From CASICS01 sp045564455 (GTDB lineage: Bacteria > Pseudomonadota > Gammaproteobacteria > Magnimaribacterales > AG-339-G14): a stretch of DNA of 64,000 nt. Location of the stretch: contig JBJLHG010000002.1 in assembly GCA_045564455.1 (NCBI GenBank), forward strand, positions 496,001 through 560,000, in the 5' to 3' direction. This document shows, piece by piece, positions 25,437 to 35,025 of this stretch (position 1 is its first letter; every line of letters begins with the position of its first letter). The position numbers and the translations under genes were made by a program. Under the pieces are notes generated by a model, which was given only the letters and a program-made list of their open reading frames with translations, did no database searches and was not told the DNA's origin.

Positions 25437-25990
25437 AAGAATTAATTGTAGGGATAGATGAGGTGGGAAGAGGTTCCATTGCAGGACCCGTAGTAGCCGC
25501 ATCAGTAATTTTGGGAAGTTCTAGGATATCTTTATTAAAGGACTCAAAAAAACTTTCTAAATATCATAGAGAAATTATTTCAGCAGAAATAAAAGATAAA
25601 TGCATAGAATTTTCAATCGGAATAGTATCTTCAAAAATTATAGATAAAATTAATATAAGAGAAGCTTCCTTATTAGCAATGAAGAAATCTTTAGAAAAAT
25701 TAAAATCCAAAAATCTTAAAGTAATAGTGGATGGCAAAGATAAAATCGAAACAGAATATCCATGTGAAGCAATAATCAAAGCAGATGGCTTTATCAATGA
25801 GGTAATGGCGGCATCCATAGTTGCAAAAGTTTATAGAGATGAGTTAATGGATGATCTCCATAAAAAATATCCAAATTATTTTTTTAACCTTCATAAAGGT
25901 TATCCGACAAAAAAACACTTAGATGCTTTAAAATCTTTTGGAATTATGAAAGAGCATCGAAAAACATTTTCTCCAGTGAAAAATATTTAA
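25433..25990 (+). CDS. rnhB: ribonuclease HII
   Basis: 185 residues, TTG start inside the lpxB stop. Catalytic motif GIDEVGRGSIAGPVVAA holds Asp9 and Glu10; further acidic residues are in VDGKD and ADGFINEVMAASIVAKVYRD. It nicks at ribonucleotides embedded in DNA. lpxB-rnhB-dnaE is the conserved gamma/beta order. It overlaps lpxB by 4 nt and dnaE by one base. Confidence 0.97.
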   Translation: MKELIVGIDEVGRGSIAGPVVAASVILGSSRISLLKDSKKLSKYHREIISAEIKDKCIEFSIGIVSSKIIDKINIREASLLAMKKSLEKLKSKNLKVIVDGKDKIETEYPCEAIIKADGFINEVMAASIVAKVYRDELMDDLHKKYPNYFFNLHKGYPTKKHLDALKSFGIMKEHRKTFSPVKNI

Positions 25991-28900
25991 TGGAAAAATT
26001 TACTCATCTAAACCTTCATACTGAATATTCAATTCAGGATGGTCTAATTAGGATAAATGAACTGGCAGATAAAGCTGAGGAACTAAACTTTGAAAGTTTA
26101 GCAATATCAGATTTATCTAATCTTTTTGGGTATATAAAATTTTATAAAGCTCTAAGAAAAAAAGGAATAAAGCCTATTTGCAGTTCAGATTTTATTTTAT
26201 CTGGAAAAAACTCTGATTCTGGAAGTATTCAATTCATAGCTAAGAATCACAATGGATACAAGAATCTTATTCGCCTTATTTCTAAGGCTCATACTGATGG
26301 AAAAATTAATGGAGACCCTCAATTAGAAGTAAGTTTTCTCGAAAGTTTTTCGTCAGACTTAATTGCTATAACCGGAAGTCTTGATAGCCAAATCGGAAAA
26401 TCTATAATTTCCGGAAAAAATGATATCGCTACTAAACAGATTAATTACCTGAGAAATATATATAAAGATAATCTTTTCTTACAAATTTCTAGAATCGGAA
26501 GAGATCAAGAAGAAATATGCAATCAAGGAATTATTGAAATAGCTCATGAATTATCTATTCCTGTAGTAGCAACAAACCAAGTTAGATTTCTGGAGAAAAG
26601 TGATTTTGAGGCTCATGAAACTAGAGTGTGTATTCAGTCAGGTTACGTCTTAGGAGATCAAAGAAGATCTAGAGATTATCAAGAATCTCAATTTTTTAAA
26701 TCTTCAGAGCAAATGTATGAACTCTTTAAGGATTTACCAGAAGCATTAAGTAATTCATATGAATTATCTAAAAAATGTAATTTAGAAATAAAAACCGATA
26801 TTTATGTTCTGCCTGATTTCGAAACTCCCTCCGGTTCTCCTGAAGCGGAATATTTAAAAGAATTAACAGAAGTAGGAATTTTAAAGAAATTAGAATTACC
26901 TAGTCTAAATAAACTAGATCAAATTTATAGAGATAGATTAAATTTTGAATTAAAAGTTATTCTAGAAATGGGCTATGAAGGATATTTTTTAATAGTTGCA
27001 GATTTTGTTAATTGGGCCAAACAAAATGAAGTGCCGGTTGGCCCTGGCAGAGGTTCCGGAGCAGGTTCTTTGATAGCTTTTGCACTAGGAATTACTGGAA
27101 TCGATCCGATTAAATATGACTTATTATTTGAGAGGTTTCTTAATCCAGATCGTATAAGTAATCCTGATTTTGATATAGATTTTTGCAGAGACGGAAGAGA
27201 AAAAGTAATAGATTACGTGACAAATAAATATGGAAAAAATGCTGTAGCTCAAATTTGTACTTTTGGAACTATGGCTGCTAGAGCAGTCGTTAGAGACGTA
27301 GCAAGAGCCCAAGGCAAGTCCTACGGGTTAGCAGATAGATTAGCAAAGATGATTCCTTTTAGTCCAGAGATGACTTTAGAAAGAGCTTTATCAGAAAATA
27401 ATGATTTAAGACAGGCAATCAAGGTAGATGAAGATGCTTCTGAAATATTTGAAATGGCAAGAAAGCTAGAGGGAATTATTAGAAATGTTGGTAAACATGC
27501 AGCTGGAGTCGTAATGGCGCCTTCAGAAATTAATGATTTTTCACCTCTTTATTTAGATGAGTCTTCGCAAACACTAGCAACACAATTTGACATGAAAGAT
27601 ATTGAATCGGTGGGACTTCAGAAATTTGATTTTTTAGGTTTAAAAACTTTAACTGTTATAAACAAAGCTCTTAAATCAATAAATGCTTCTAGGAATGAAA
27701 TAGAACTAGAGCCAATAAATATAGAATCTTTAGAGCTTGACGATAAAGGTACTTTTGAGCTTCTACAAAAGGGCCTTACGACCGCAGTTTTTCAATTAGA
27801 GTCGAGAGGAATAAAGGAATACATAGTTAAATTAAAACCAAGCAATTTTGAAGACATTATTGCCCTTGTAGCCCTTTACAGACCAGGACCATTAGATATG
27901 AAAATGGTTGATACATATATAAACAGAAAAAAAGGCAAAGAAGAGACGCGTTATGGTGATGAGGATGTAGAAAAGGTATTAAAAAGTACTTTTGGAGTAA
28001 TTATCTATCAAGAGCAGGTTATGCAATTAGCTCAAGAATTTTCAGGTTTTTCTTTAGGACAAGCAGACATCTTAAGAAGAGCAATGGGTAAAAAAATTCC
28101 AGAAGAAATGGAAATACAAAGGCCTATATTTATTGAAGGAGCAGTTAAGAAAGGAAAATCAGAAAGGTTTGCAGAAGGTTTGTTTGATCAGATAGAAACT
28201 TTCGCAGGTTACGGGTTCAATAAATCTCATTCAGCTGCATATGCAATGATTTCCTACCAAACAGCTTGGCTAAAATCTCATTATCCTGCTCAATTTATGG
28301 CTGCTGCATTGTCATCAGAATTGGGTGACGCAGAAAAAATTCAACTATTGCTTGATGACATAAATTTATTGGGACTTAAAATATTACCCCCTGATATAAA
28401 TAGAAGCGTCAAGGATTTTATAACCATAGATAACGAAACAATTCTTTTCGGTTTAGGAGCAATAAAAGGAGTGGGAGAACCTGCCATTGAAAATATTATT
28501 GAAGAAAGAAAAGCTAAAAAATTTAACTGTTTAAATGATTTTACTTCTAGAGTTGATTTAAAAAGAGTGGATAAAAGATCCATTGAACCATTAATAAAAT
28601 CAGGAGCAATGGATAGCTTTTCTGAAGATAGAATAGTCATGTTGGAGAAAGTAGAAGGAGCTTTAAAATTTGCTAGACAAAAAACAGAAACAAGAGAAAG
28701 TGGGATACAAGATTTATTTGGAGAAATCAACGATTCGATGAAAATGGAAGAAAATTCTGTGCCTAGTAAATTTTCAGACGTAGAGGTTTCTAAATTAGAG
28801 TTTTCATCTTTAGGATTTTATTTATCCTTTCATCCTATGGATGAGCATTCTTGGGAAGTTAGAAAGCTCTGCCCTGATCCAATTGTTTCTTTAGGTCAGA

Positions 28901-29445
28901 GTAAATATAACCAAAGATGTGCGGGAGTATTAATTTCTCAAAAAAGAATAAATACCAGAAGAGGGCCTTTAGTCTTTGCAACTTTAGATGATAAATCTGA
29001 TCGAATAGAGTTAATCATTTCAGCAGATGTCTTAGAAAAACTTTCTAACTCATTAGATAGTGAAAAAATCTATATAGTGGATGGAGAGGTTACAGAAGAA
29101 ACTTCAAAAGAAAGAGAAAACCTAGGTTTGTCTAAAAAAATGAAGGTTTCTTCAATTCAAACTCTAGAAGAAGCTAGAATAAAATTCATCAACAAAATTT
29201 CTTTATCCCTTGATCACCAAAATTCAAAAAAAATAGATAATTTTATAAAGGACTTAAAATCTTATTCTTTAGAAGATACTTCTGAGGGATGCCCTGTTGA
29301 ATTGAAATATTCATCTAAGGAAGTAAATGCAGATATAGAAATATTAGATGATTTTAAAATTTTATTAAATGATGAAAATATCAAAAAGTTAAAAAAAAGT
29401 TACGGAATTGATAATATAGATTTACACTATTTCTCAAGGCAATAA
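25990..29445 (+). CDS. dnaE: DNA polymerase III alpha subunit
   Basis: 1151 residues, full length. The N-terminal PHP domain opens FTHLNLHTEYSIQDG. The C-family polymerase palm contains GPGRGSGAGSLIAFALGI and the catalytic NPDFDIDF at about 390-397, and the helix-hairpin-helix and OB-fold regions follow. This is the replicative polymerase. The chi subunit gene holC (38652) and a probable psi gene (33094) are in the same window. It ends directly against accA with no spacer. Confidence 0.98.
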   Translation: MEKFTHLNLHTEYSIQDGLIRINELADKAEELNFESLAISDLSNLFGYIKFYKALRKKGIKPICSSDFILSGKNSDSGSIQFIAKNHNGYKNLIRLISKAHTDGKINGDPQLEVSFLESFSSDLIAITGSLDSQIGKSIISGKNDIATKQINYLRNIYKDNLFLQISRIGRDQEEICNQGIIEIAHELSIPVVATNQVRFLEKSDFEAHETRVCIQSGYVLGDQRRSRDYQESQFFKSSEQMYELFKDLPEALSNSYELSKKCNLEIKTDIYVLPDFETPSGSPEAEYLKELTEVGILKKLELPSLNKLDQIYRDRLNFELKVILEMGYEGYFLIVADFVNWAKQNEVPVGPGRGSGAGSLIAFALGITGIDPIKYDLLFERFLNPDRISNPDFDIDFCRDGREKVIDYVTNKYGKNAVAQICTFGTMAARAVVRDVARAQGKSYGLADRLAKMIPFSPEMTLERALSENNDLRQAIKVDEDASEIFEMARKLEGIIRNVGKHAAGVVMAPSEINDFSPLYLDESSQTLATQFDMKDIESVGLQKFDFLGLKTLTVINKALKSINASRNEIELEPINIESLELDDKGTFELLQKGLTTAVFQLESRGIKEYIVKLKPSNFEDIIALVALYRPGPLDMKMVDTYINRKKGKEETRYGDEDVEKVLKSTFGVIIYQEQVMQLAQEFSGFSLGQADILRRAMGKKIPEEMEIQRPIFIEGAVKKGKSERFAEGLFDQIETFAGYGFNKSHSAAYAMISYQTAWLKSHYPAQFMAAALSSELGDAEKIQLLLDDINLLGLKILPPDINRSVKDFITIDNETILFGLGAIKGVGEPAIENIIEERKAKKFNCLNDFTSRVDLKRVDKRSIEPLIKSGAMDSFSEDRIVMLEKVEGALKFARQKTETRESGIQDLFGEINDSMKMEENSVPSKFSDVEVSKLEFSSLGFYLSFHPMDEHSWEVRKLCPDPIVSLGQSKYNQRCAGVLISQKRINTRRGPLVFATLDDKSDRIELIISADVLEKLSNSLDSEKIYIVDGEVTEETSKERENLGLSKKMKVSSIQTLEEARIKFINKISLSLDHQNSKKIDNFIKDLKSYSLEDTSEGCPVELKYSSKEVNADIEILDDFKILLNDENIKKLKKSYGIDNIDLHYFSRQ

Positions 29446-30393
29446 ATGGCATATACATATTTAGAGTTTGAAAAACCAATAAGCGATCTAGAGAATAAAA
29501 TAGAGAAGCTAAGGGGTTCCGGTGATTCAAATTCAAACATAGAATCAGAAATTTTAGATCTAAGTAAAAAAATTGAAAAACTAACCTTTGATGTTTATTC
29601 AAACTTATCTATTTGGCAGAAAGTTCAAGTAGCTAGACATCCCCACAGACCCCATTTTTCAGATTATATTGAAAATATTTTCACCGATTTTGATGAATTA
29701 CATGGAGATAGAGTTTTTGGAGAAGATAATGCTCTCATTGGAGGGCTAGCCAAATTCAAGAATAAACCTGTCATGGTCATAGGTCAGGAAAAAGGAAAAT
29801 CAACTGAAGATAAAATATCGAGAAATTTTGGCATGGCTCAACCTGAAGGATATAGAAAGGCTGCTAGATTAATGAAAATGGCAGAAGATTTTAGCCTTCC
29901 TTTAATCTCTTTTATTGACACTCCTGGAGCATATCCTGGGATTGAAAGCGAAGAAAGAGGCATGAGTGAAGCCATAGCAAAAAACCTAAGCTTACTTTCT
30001 AATTTAAAAACTCCGGTTATTGTCTTTATAACAGGAGAAGGAGGGTCAGGAGGTGCGCTAGCTATAGGTGTGGGAGACCATGTTTGTATGTTAGAGCATT
30101 CTATCTATGCGGTTGCATCGCCTGAGGCATGTGCGTCTATAGTTTGGAGAGACGGAACTAAAGCAAAAGATGCAGCAGAGGCAATGAAAGTAGATGCTAA
30201 GAATCTTCAAAAATTAGGTTTAATAGATGAGGTAATTACTGAACCTCTTGGTGGAGCTCATAGAGATTTAGGTGGTATTTCATTATCTATAAGTAATGAA
30301 ATAGATAAAAAATTAAAAATGTTTAGTGACATGGATATATTAGATCTACTGAAAAAAAGATATGAAAAAATCATGTCATATGGGTCTATTTAA
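29446..30393 (+). CDS. accA: acetyl-CoA carboxylase carboxyltransferase subunit alpha
   Basis: 315 residues, as in E. coli (319). Conserved blocks: YLEFEKPISDLENKIEKL, the ARHPHRPHFSDYIENIFTDFDELHGDR segment, GQEKGKSTEDKI, IDTPGAYPGIESEERGMSEAIA and GEGGSGGALAIGVGD with the oxyanion-forming glycines. With AccD it transfers CO2 from biotin to acetyl-CoA, the first step of fatty acid synthesis. It immediately follows dnaE and is 3 nt before tilS. Confidence 0.98.
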   Translation: MAYTYLEFEKPISDLENKIEKLRGSGDSNSNIESEILDLSKKIEKLTFDVYSNLSIWQKVQVARHPHRPHFSDYIENIFTDFDELHGDRVFGEDNALIGGLAKFKNKPVMVIGQEKGKSTEDKISRNFGMAQPEGYRKAARLMKMAEDFSLPLISFIDTPGAYPGIESEERGMSEAIAKNLSLLSNLKTPVIVFITGEGGSGGALAIGVGDHVCMLEHSIYAVASPEACASIVWRDGTKAKDAAEAMKVDAKNLQKLGLIDEVITEPLGGAHRDLGGISLSISNEIDKKLKMFSDMDILDLLKKRYEKIMSYGSI

Positions 30394-30396
30394 AAG

Positions 30397-31377
30397 TTGA
30401 GATCTTTAGCAAAATTTATAGATCCTTTTATTGAAGAAGAAATAAAAGAATACTTTGTGGCATATAGCGGAGGACTTGATTCGACTGTATTACTTTCCGA
30501 AGCTAATGACCTTTTAAAGCAAAAAAAAACACTAAAGTTAAAAGCTATTCACATCAATCATAATTATTCAAAAAACTCTAAAAAATGGGAAAAACATTGC
30601 AAAGATTTCTGTAAATCTAAAGATATCGACCTTTTAATATTTAATATAGATTTTTCTAAGATCAAAGGAGCTAGCATCGAAGAACAGCTAAGAAAGAAAC
30701 GATATGAAATTTTTGAAAAAAAACTTTCAAAGGGAGGTAGATTATTTATGGGTCATCATGAAGATGACAATATAGAAACTTTAGTTTTACGATTGTTAAG
30801 AGGATCGGGTACAAAAGGAGCTAGATCAATTCCTATAAATAGAAAGCTGGGGAAGGGAGATATAGCTAGACCTTTATTATCTCTGCAGAAAGAAAATTTA
30901 AATCTTATTGCAAAAACAAAACTTTTGAAATTTATTCATGATGAGTCAAATGATGATAATTCTTTTGATAGGAATTATATTAGAAACTTAATTTTGCCAG
31001 TAATTGAAAAAAGGTGGCCGTCGTATAGAAAAAATTTAATTAAATTTATTATGAATTCAAAAGAATCTTATGAAGTTATATTGGAGCAATCTAAAGAAGA
31101 CCTGTCTAAGGTAGTTGATAAAAAAAATATAAATAAAATTAATATTTCAAAACTTTTAAAGCTTTCTCTTCAAAGGCAAAAAAATATTATCTTATATTGG
31201 ATAGACAGTCTTAATTTAAACTCTCCAAATTCTAAAGTTTTAGATGAAATTTTAGGGAAATTCTTATTTGCATCTAAAGCAAAAGAACCAAAGCTATTAT
31301 GGGGAACTAAGAATAAAAAAGGCTCAGTTAGCTTGAGCATAAAAAAAGGATTTTTGGAAGCGACGCCTTTAATTTGA
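30397..31377 (+). CDS. tilS: tRNA(Ile)-lysidine synthase, short form
   Basis: 326 residues, TTG start. The N-type ATP pyrophosphatase loop YSGGLDST is at 23-30, followed by HINHNYSKNSKKWEKHC, GHHEDDNIETLVLRLLRGSG and the DESNDDNSFDRNYIRN motif of TilS. It modifies C34 of tRNA-Ile2 to lysidine so that AUA is read as Ile. E. coli TilS has about 432 residues; here the C-terminal domain is largely missing, but the catalytic domain is complete. Its last 9 nt overlap the convergent leuA. Confidence 0.93.
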   Translation: MRSLAKFIDPFIEEEIKEYFVAYSGGLDSTVLLSEANDLLKQKKTLKLKAIHINHNYSKNSKKWEKHCKDFCKSKDIDLLIFNIDFSKIKGASIEEQLRKKRYEIFEKKLSKGGRLFMGHHEDDNIETLVLRLLRGSGTKGARSIPINRKLGKGDIARPLLSLQKENLNLIAKTKLLKFIHDESNDDNSFDRNYIRNLILPVIEKRWPSYRKNLIKFIMNSKESYEVILEQSKEDLSKVVDKKNINKINISKLLKLSLQRQKNIILYWIDSLNLNSPNSKVLDEILGKFLFASKAKEPKLLWGTKNKKGSVSLSIKKGFLEATPLI

Positions 31378-33048
31378 TTTATTAAGGCCGCTTATTATTG
31401 CTTTGAAAGAAGCTATAACAGTATTTGAATCTATTCCAATTCCCCAGACAGTATTCTTATTAACATCCAATTCAATATAAGCTGCTGCAGAAGCATCAGA
31501 ACCTGAAGAAATAGCATGTTGATGATAATCTGATACTTTGATATTTAGTTTTAAATAACTAGCCATGGCGTTTATAAAAGAATCTATAGGGCCATTTCCA
31601 GAACCTGAGATACTCACATTTTTACCATTATCATTTATTGATAATATGATTTCGTCTATTTGGCTACCTTTTGAATCATTTTTAGAAGTAATTTCATGGC
31701 CAACATACTCTATCTTTCCATTAATATTTATATAATTTTTATTAAAGGTTTCCCAAATCAAATCAGCCTCGAGTTCTTTTCCAGTTTTATCGGCAATTTT
31801 TTGAATCACCTTAGAAAAATCAATTTGTAATCTTCTTGGAAGAGACAATCCATGATCCTTTTCTATAATATAAGCTACACCGCCTTTTCCAGACTGACTA
31901 TTTATCCTTATAACGGCTTCATAGCTTCTTCCAACATCTTCAGGGTCGATAGGAAGATAGGGAACCCTCCATTGTGGTCTATTAGATTTTCTCATCTCAT
32001 CAAATCCTTTCTTGATAGCATCCTGATGAGAGCCAGAAAAGGCAGTGAAGACTAAATCTCCCGCATAAGGATGTCTTGGATGAACAGGTAATTGATTGCA
32101 ATATTCGACTTCACGCATAACTTTATTGATATTAGAGAAATCAAGTCCGGAATCTATGCCCTGCGTGAATTGATTTAAAGCTAAAGAAACAATATCTACA
32201 TTTCCAGTTCTCTCTCCATTTCCAAAAAGAGTTCCTTCTATTCTATCCGCTCCAGCCATTAAACCTAATTCAGCTGCTCCAATACCAGTACCTCTATCAT
32301 TATGAGGGTGAAGACTGACTACAACGGTTTCTCTATTTTTTAGATTCCTACACATCCATTCAACTTGATCTGCATAAATATTAGGAGTTGAAAGTTCAAC
32401 TGTAGCAGGAAGATTCATAATTGTTTTTTGCTCTTTGGTGGGTTGCCAAATTTCATTGACAGCATTGCAAACTTCCACTGCATAATCTAATTCTGTTCCT
32501 GTAAAGCTCTCTGGACTATATTCAAATTGCCAATTAGTTTCTTTGTTTTTACCAGCTAAATCCTTAACCAATTTAGCGCCGTCAGTCGCTATTTTTTTTA
32601 TGCCCACCTTATCTTGTTTGAAAACAACTTCTCTTTGTACAGTTGAGGTGGAATTATATAAATGCAAGATGACATTTTTAGCTCCTTTTACGGATTCAAA
32701 AGTCTTTTCAATTAAATGATCTCTAGCTTGGGTTAAAACTTGTATTTTTACATCATTGGGAATAAGGTTTTTATCAATTAACTCTCTTACAAAATTAAAT
32801 TCTGTTTCAGAAGCCGAAGGAAAACCAACCTCTATTTCTTTAAAACCCAAATCAATTAACATAGAAAAAAATCTTAATTTTCTTTCTAATCCCATTGGCT
32901 CAATTAAAGATTGATTTCCATCACGCAGATCAACACTACACCATATAGGAGATTTTTTAATTTGATTATTTGGCCAGGTTCTATCTTTTAAATCTATTGG
33001 TTTAAAAGCTGAATACTTGGAGACGGGATTATTGATAATATCTTTCAA
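31369..33048 (-). CDS. leuA: 2-isopropylmalate synthase (long LeuA form)
   Basis: 559 residues. The HMGL-like TIM barrel has the metal-binding DLRDGNQSL starting at Asp40, and VVSLHPHNDRGTGIGAAELGLMAGADRIEGTLFGNGERTGN holding the two metal histidines. A C-terminal LeuA allosteric domain follows (SGNGPIDSFINAM, YHQHAISSGSDASAAAYIEL). This length and opening (KYSAFKPIDLKDRTWP) match the type 2 LeuA of Actinobacteria and many Proteobacteria, not E. coli LeuA. It commits 2-oxoisovalerate to leucine synthesis. No leader peptide attenuator is visible in the 45-bp gap upstream. Confidence 0.95.
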   Translation of the reverse strand: MKDIINNPVSKYSAFKPIDLKDRTWPNNQIKKSPIWCSVDLRDGNQSLIEPMGLERKLRFFSMLIDLGFKEIEVGFPSASETEFNFVRELIDKNLIPNDVKIQVLTQARDHLIEKTFESVKGAKNVILHLYNSTSTVQREVVFKQDKVGIKKIATDGAKLVKDLAGKNKETNWQFEYSPESFTGTELDYAVEVCNAVNEIWQPTKEQKTIMNLPATVELSTPNIYADQVEWMCRNLKNRETVVVSLHPHNDRGTGIGAAELGLMAGADRIEGTLFGNGERTGNVDIVSLALNQFTQGIDSGLDFSNINKVMREVEYCNQLPVHPRHPYAGDLVFTAFSGSHQDAIKKGFDEMRKSNRPQWRVPYLPIDPEDVGRSYEAVIRINSQSGKGGVAYIIEKDHGLSLPRRLQIDFSKVIQKIADKTGKELEADLIWETFNKNYININGKIEYVGHEITSKNDSKGSQIDEIILSINDNGKNVSISGSGNGPIDSFINAMASYLKLNIKVSDYHQHAISSGSDASAAAYIELDVNKNTVWGIGIDSNTVIASFKAIISGLNKSN

Positions 33049-33093
33049 TTTTTTCTCTAGTTTTTTTTAAAATACCATATTAGGATTAACATT

Positions 33094-33387
33094 ATGAACC
33101 TGGATGAATACATTGCAAAAGAAATTGGACTCAAAAGTTGGCAATTGAGTGAGCATTTTATATTTGAAAAAAATAAAGTAAAACAAAATAAGTCTATTAA
33201 TTTTGACAAAAACCAGATCACTTTTCTTTTTTCTTTATCAAAAAGCTTTAGACTGAATTTTCAAGAAAAAGATTCATTAAAAATCTATAATTTTTTTAAT
33301 GATAAAGGCTTTTTTAAAAACGGAGAGCTTAATACTTTTATGGAAAGCCCTGATAAAAAAAGGAAAGCTTGGATTGAAAAATTTTAA
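33094..33387 (+). CDS. small protein, probable DNA polymerase III psi subunit (HolD-like)
   Basis: 97 residues. The N-terminus YIAKEIGLKSWQLSEHF resembles the HolD opening (QLGIxxWxLR), and it ends PDKKRKAWIEKF where E. coli HolD ends with an alanine/arginine-rich helix containing LWQQI. holD lies directly before rimI in E. coli, and here this gene overlaps the likely rimI start by 14 nt. Those two facts support HolD. Against it: at 97 residues it is much shorter than the 137 of E. coli, and psi proteins diverge greatly, so I leave the symbol blank. Psi would connect chi (HolC at 38652) to the clamp loader. Confidence 0.5.
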   Translation: MNLDEYIAKEIGLKSWQLSEHFIFEKNKVKQNKSINFDKNQITFLFSLSKSFRLNFQEKDSLKIYNFFNDKGFFKNGELNTFMESPDKKRKAWIEKF

Positions 33388-33895
33388 GATTAGAGAGATG
33401 TTATCTAGTGACTTAGATGAGGTATTCAAAATTGAAAATCTTTCTAATCCAACTCCATGGAGCTCTTCAAGTTTTTTAGACTGTTTAAAAGGAAATTATT
33501 TAAATTTAGTTATAGAAGATGGAAAGCAAGTTATTGGTTATTGTATTTCAACAATAAATTTTACTGAATCACATTTATTAAATATTTCTATAAAACCAAA
33601 TTATAGAAATTTAGGTATCGGGGAAACTCTCTTAGACTATGCAGAAAAAGAATGTATAAAAAAAGGTGTAAAAGATATTTTTTTAGAGGTTAGAAAATCA
33701 AATCAACCAGCAATTTCTTTTTACAAAAAAATGAACTACAGATATGTTGGATTAAGAAAAAACTATTACAAAACAAATGTCGGAAGAGAAGATGGTCTTA
33801 TCTATTCGAAACATATGGAAATTAATAAATTAATTAGCATTTTTAGGCAGTTGACTTATGTTTTTAAAAATATAATCTCTTTTAAACGTTATTAA
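33374..33895 (+). CDS. rimI: ribosomal protein S18-alanine N-acetyltransferase (RimI-like GNAT)
   Basis: 173 residues from a TTG at 33374, chosen because FKIREMLSSDLDEVFKIE directly after it is the normal GNAT start; the frame is open further upstream (to 33299) but that stretch overlaps the previous gene and looks non-native. The acetyl-CoA loop is RNLGIGETLL, followed by EVRKSNQPAISFYKKMNYRYVGLRKNYY, a typical RimI end. About 25 extra residues follow (INKLISIFRQLTYVFKNIISF), hydrophobic and unexplained. RimI acetylates the N-terminus of S18. Confidence 0.87.
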   Translation: MKNFKIREMLSSDLDEVFKIENLSNPTPWSSSSFLDCLKGNYLNLVIEDGKQVIGYCISTINFTESHLLNISIKPNYRNLGIGETLLDYAEKECIKKGVKDIFLEVRKSNQPAISFYKKMNYRYVGLRKNYYKTNVGREDGLIYSKHMEINKLISIFRQLTYVFKNIISFKRY

Positions 33896-33904
33896 AGAAC
33901 AAAT

Positions 33905-34948
33905 ATGGAATTTAGAAAACTAGGAAATACAAAAATAGATGTCAGTTTGATCTGCTTAGGAACAATGACTTGGGGACAGCAAAATACTGAGCAAGAAGGA
34001 CATGAACAAATGGACTATGCTATAGATCAAGGAATAAACTTCTTCGATACAGCAGAACTTTATGCGATTCCTCCAAAAGCAGAAACACAGGGCAAAACCG
34101 AAGAAATTATCGGTTCTTGGTTTAAAAAAACTGGTAACAGAGAGAAAGTTATCATAGCCTCTAAAGTAGCAGGCCGAAGTGGAATGAAATGGTTTAGAGG
34201 TGGAGAAACTAGACTTGATAGGAAAAATATAGAAAAGGCCATTGAGGGAAGCTTAAAAAGACTTCAAACAGATTATATTGATTTATACCAACTTCACTGG
34301 CCAGATAGACCATTAAACCTCTTTGGAGGTGGATCAGGAGGAGTCTATAAGCATTATGAAATGGATAGTATAGATATAGAAGAAACTTTAGAGATTTTAT
34401 CTGAGTTAGTTAAAACAGGAAAAGTAAGAAGTATAGGTTTGTCTAATGAAACTCCCTGGGGCCTTTCAGAATTTATCAATAAGTCTGAGAAATCAGATTT
34501 CCCTAAAGTTCAATCTGTACAAAATGCTTATAATTTATTAAATAGAACTTACGAATACGGTATGTCTGAATTTGCTCATAGGTCTTCGGTTGGGCTCTTA
34601 GCATATTCTCCATTAGCTCAAGGCTATCTCTCAGGGAAATACTTGAATGGTGCTATGCCAAAAGGATCTAGAACTGAACTTTTTGGAAGAGGGCAAAGGT
34701 ATGAAACACCTTCTGCTGAAAAATCGATTAAAGCTTATGTTGAATATGCTAAAGAAATTAACTTAGATCCATCTGTTATGGCGAACGCATTTGTGAACTC
34801 TAGAGAGTTTGTTACATCAAATATTATAGGCGCAACGACTATGAAACAGTTAAAATTAGCTATCGGTAGTTGGGAAGTTAAGCTTTCTGAAGAAGACTTA
34901 AAAGAAATAGATAAAATCCACTCCGCTTGTCCAAATCCTTGTCCTTAA
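33905..34948 (+). CDS. tas: aldo/keto reductase, Tas-like
   Basis: 347 residues, the length of E. coli Tas (346). MEFRKLGNTKIDVSLICLGTMTWGQQN at the N-terminus is nearly diagnostic. The catalytic tetrad is visible: Asp48 (FFDTAELY), Tyr53, Lys87 (IIASKVAG) and His in YQLHWPDRP. NADPH-binding SNIIGATTMKQLKLAIG is near the C-terminus. The natural substrate is unknown. It follows rimI by 9 nt. Confidence 0.9.
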   Translation: MEFRKLGNTKIDVSLICLGTMTWGQQNTEQEGHEQMDYAIDQGINFFDTAELYAIPPKAETQGKTEEIIGSWFKKTGNREKVIIASKVAGRSGMKWFRGGETRLDRKNIEKAIEGSLKRLQTDYIDLYQLHWPDRPLNLFGGGSGGVYKHYEMDSIDIEETLEILSELVKTGKVRSIGLSNETPWGLSEFINKSEKSDFPKVQSVQNAYNLLNRTYEYGMSEFAHRSSVGLLAYSPLAQGYLSGKYLNGAMPKGSRTELFGRGQRYETPSAEKSIKAYVEYAKEINLDPSVMANAFVNSREFVTSNIIGATTMKQLKLAIGSWEVKLSEEDLKEIDKIHSACPNPCP

Positions 34949-35025
34949 ATTTTATAAAGCATTAATAACTTTTATGCTGAAAAGTTTCTTTTTTTTCTGT
35001 AGGATTCTTTTAAAATTTATTCCTT

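Noticed and set aside
28341..28730. 129-codon minus-strand frame inside dnaE
   Set aside because: Antisense to conserved dnaE codons; no recognisable protein features.
33299..33373. Longer N-terminus for rimI
   Set aside because: The extra residues overlap the preceding gene, lack similarity to GNAT starts, and a TTG start at 33374 gives the normal RimI N-terminus.
34949..35025. Possible terminator (AGCAT/ATGCT stem with a later T run) after the aldo/keto reductase
   Set aside because: Only 5 bp with an 11-nt loop, and the T run does not follow the stem directly.
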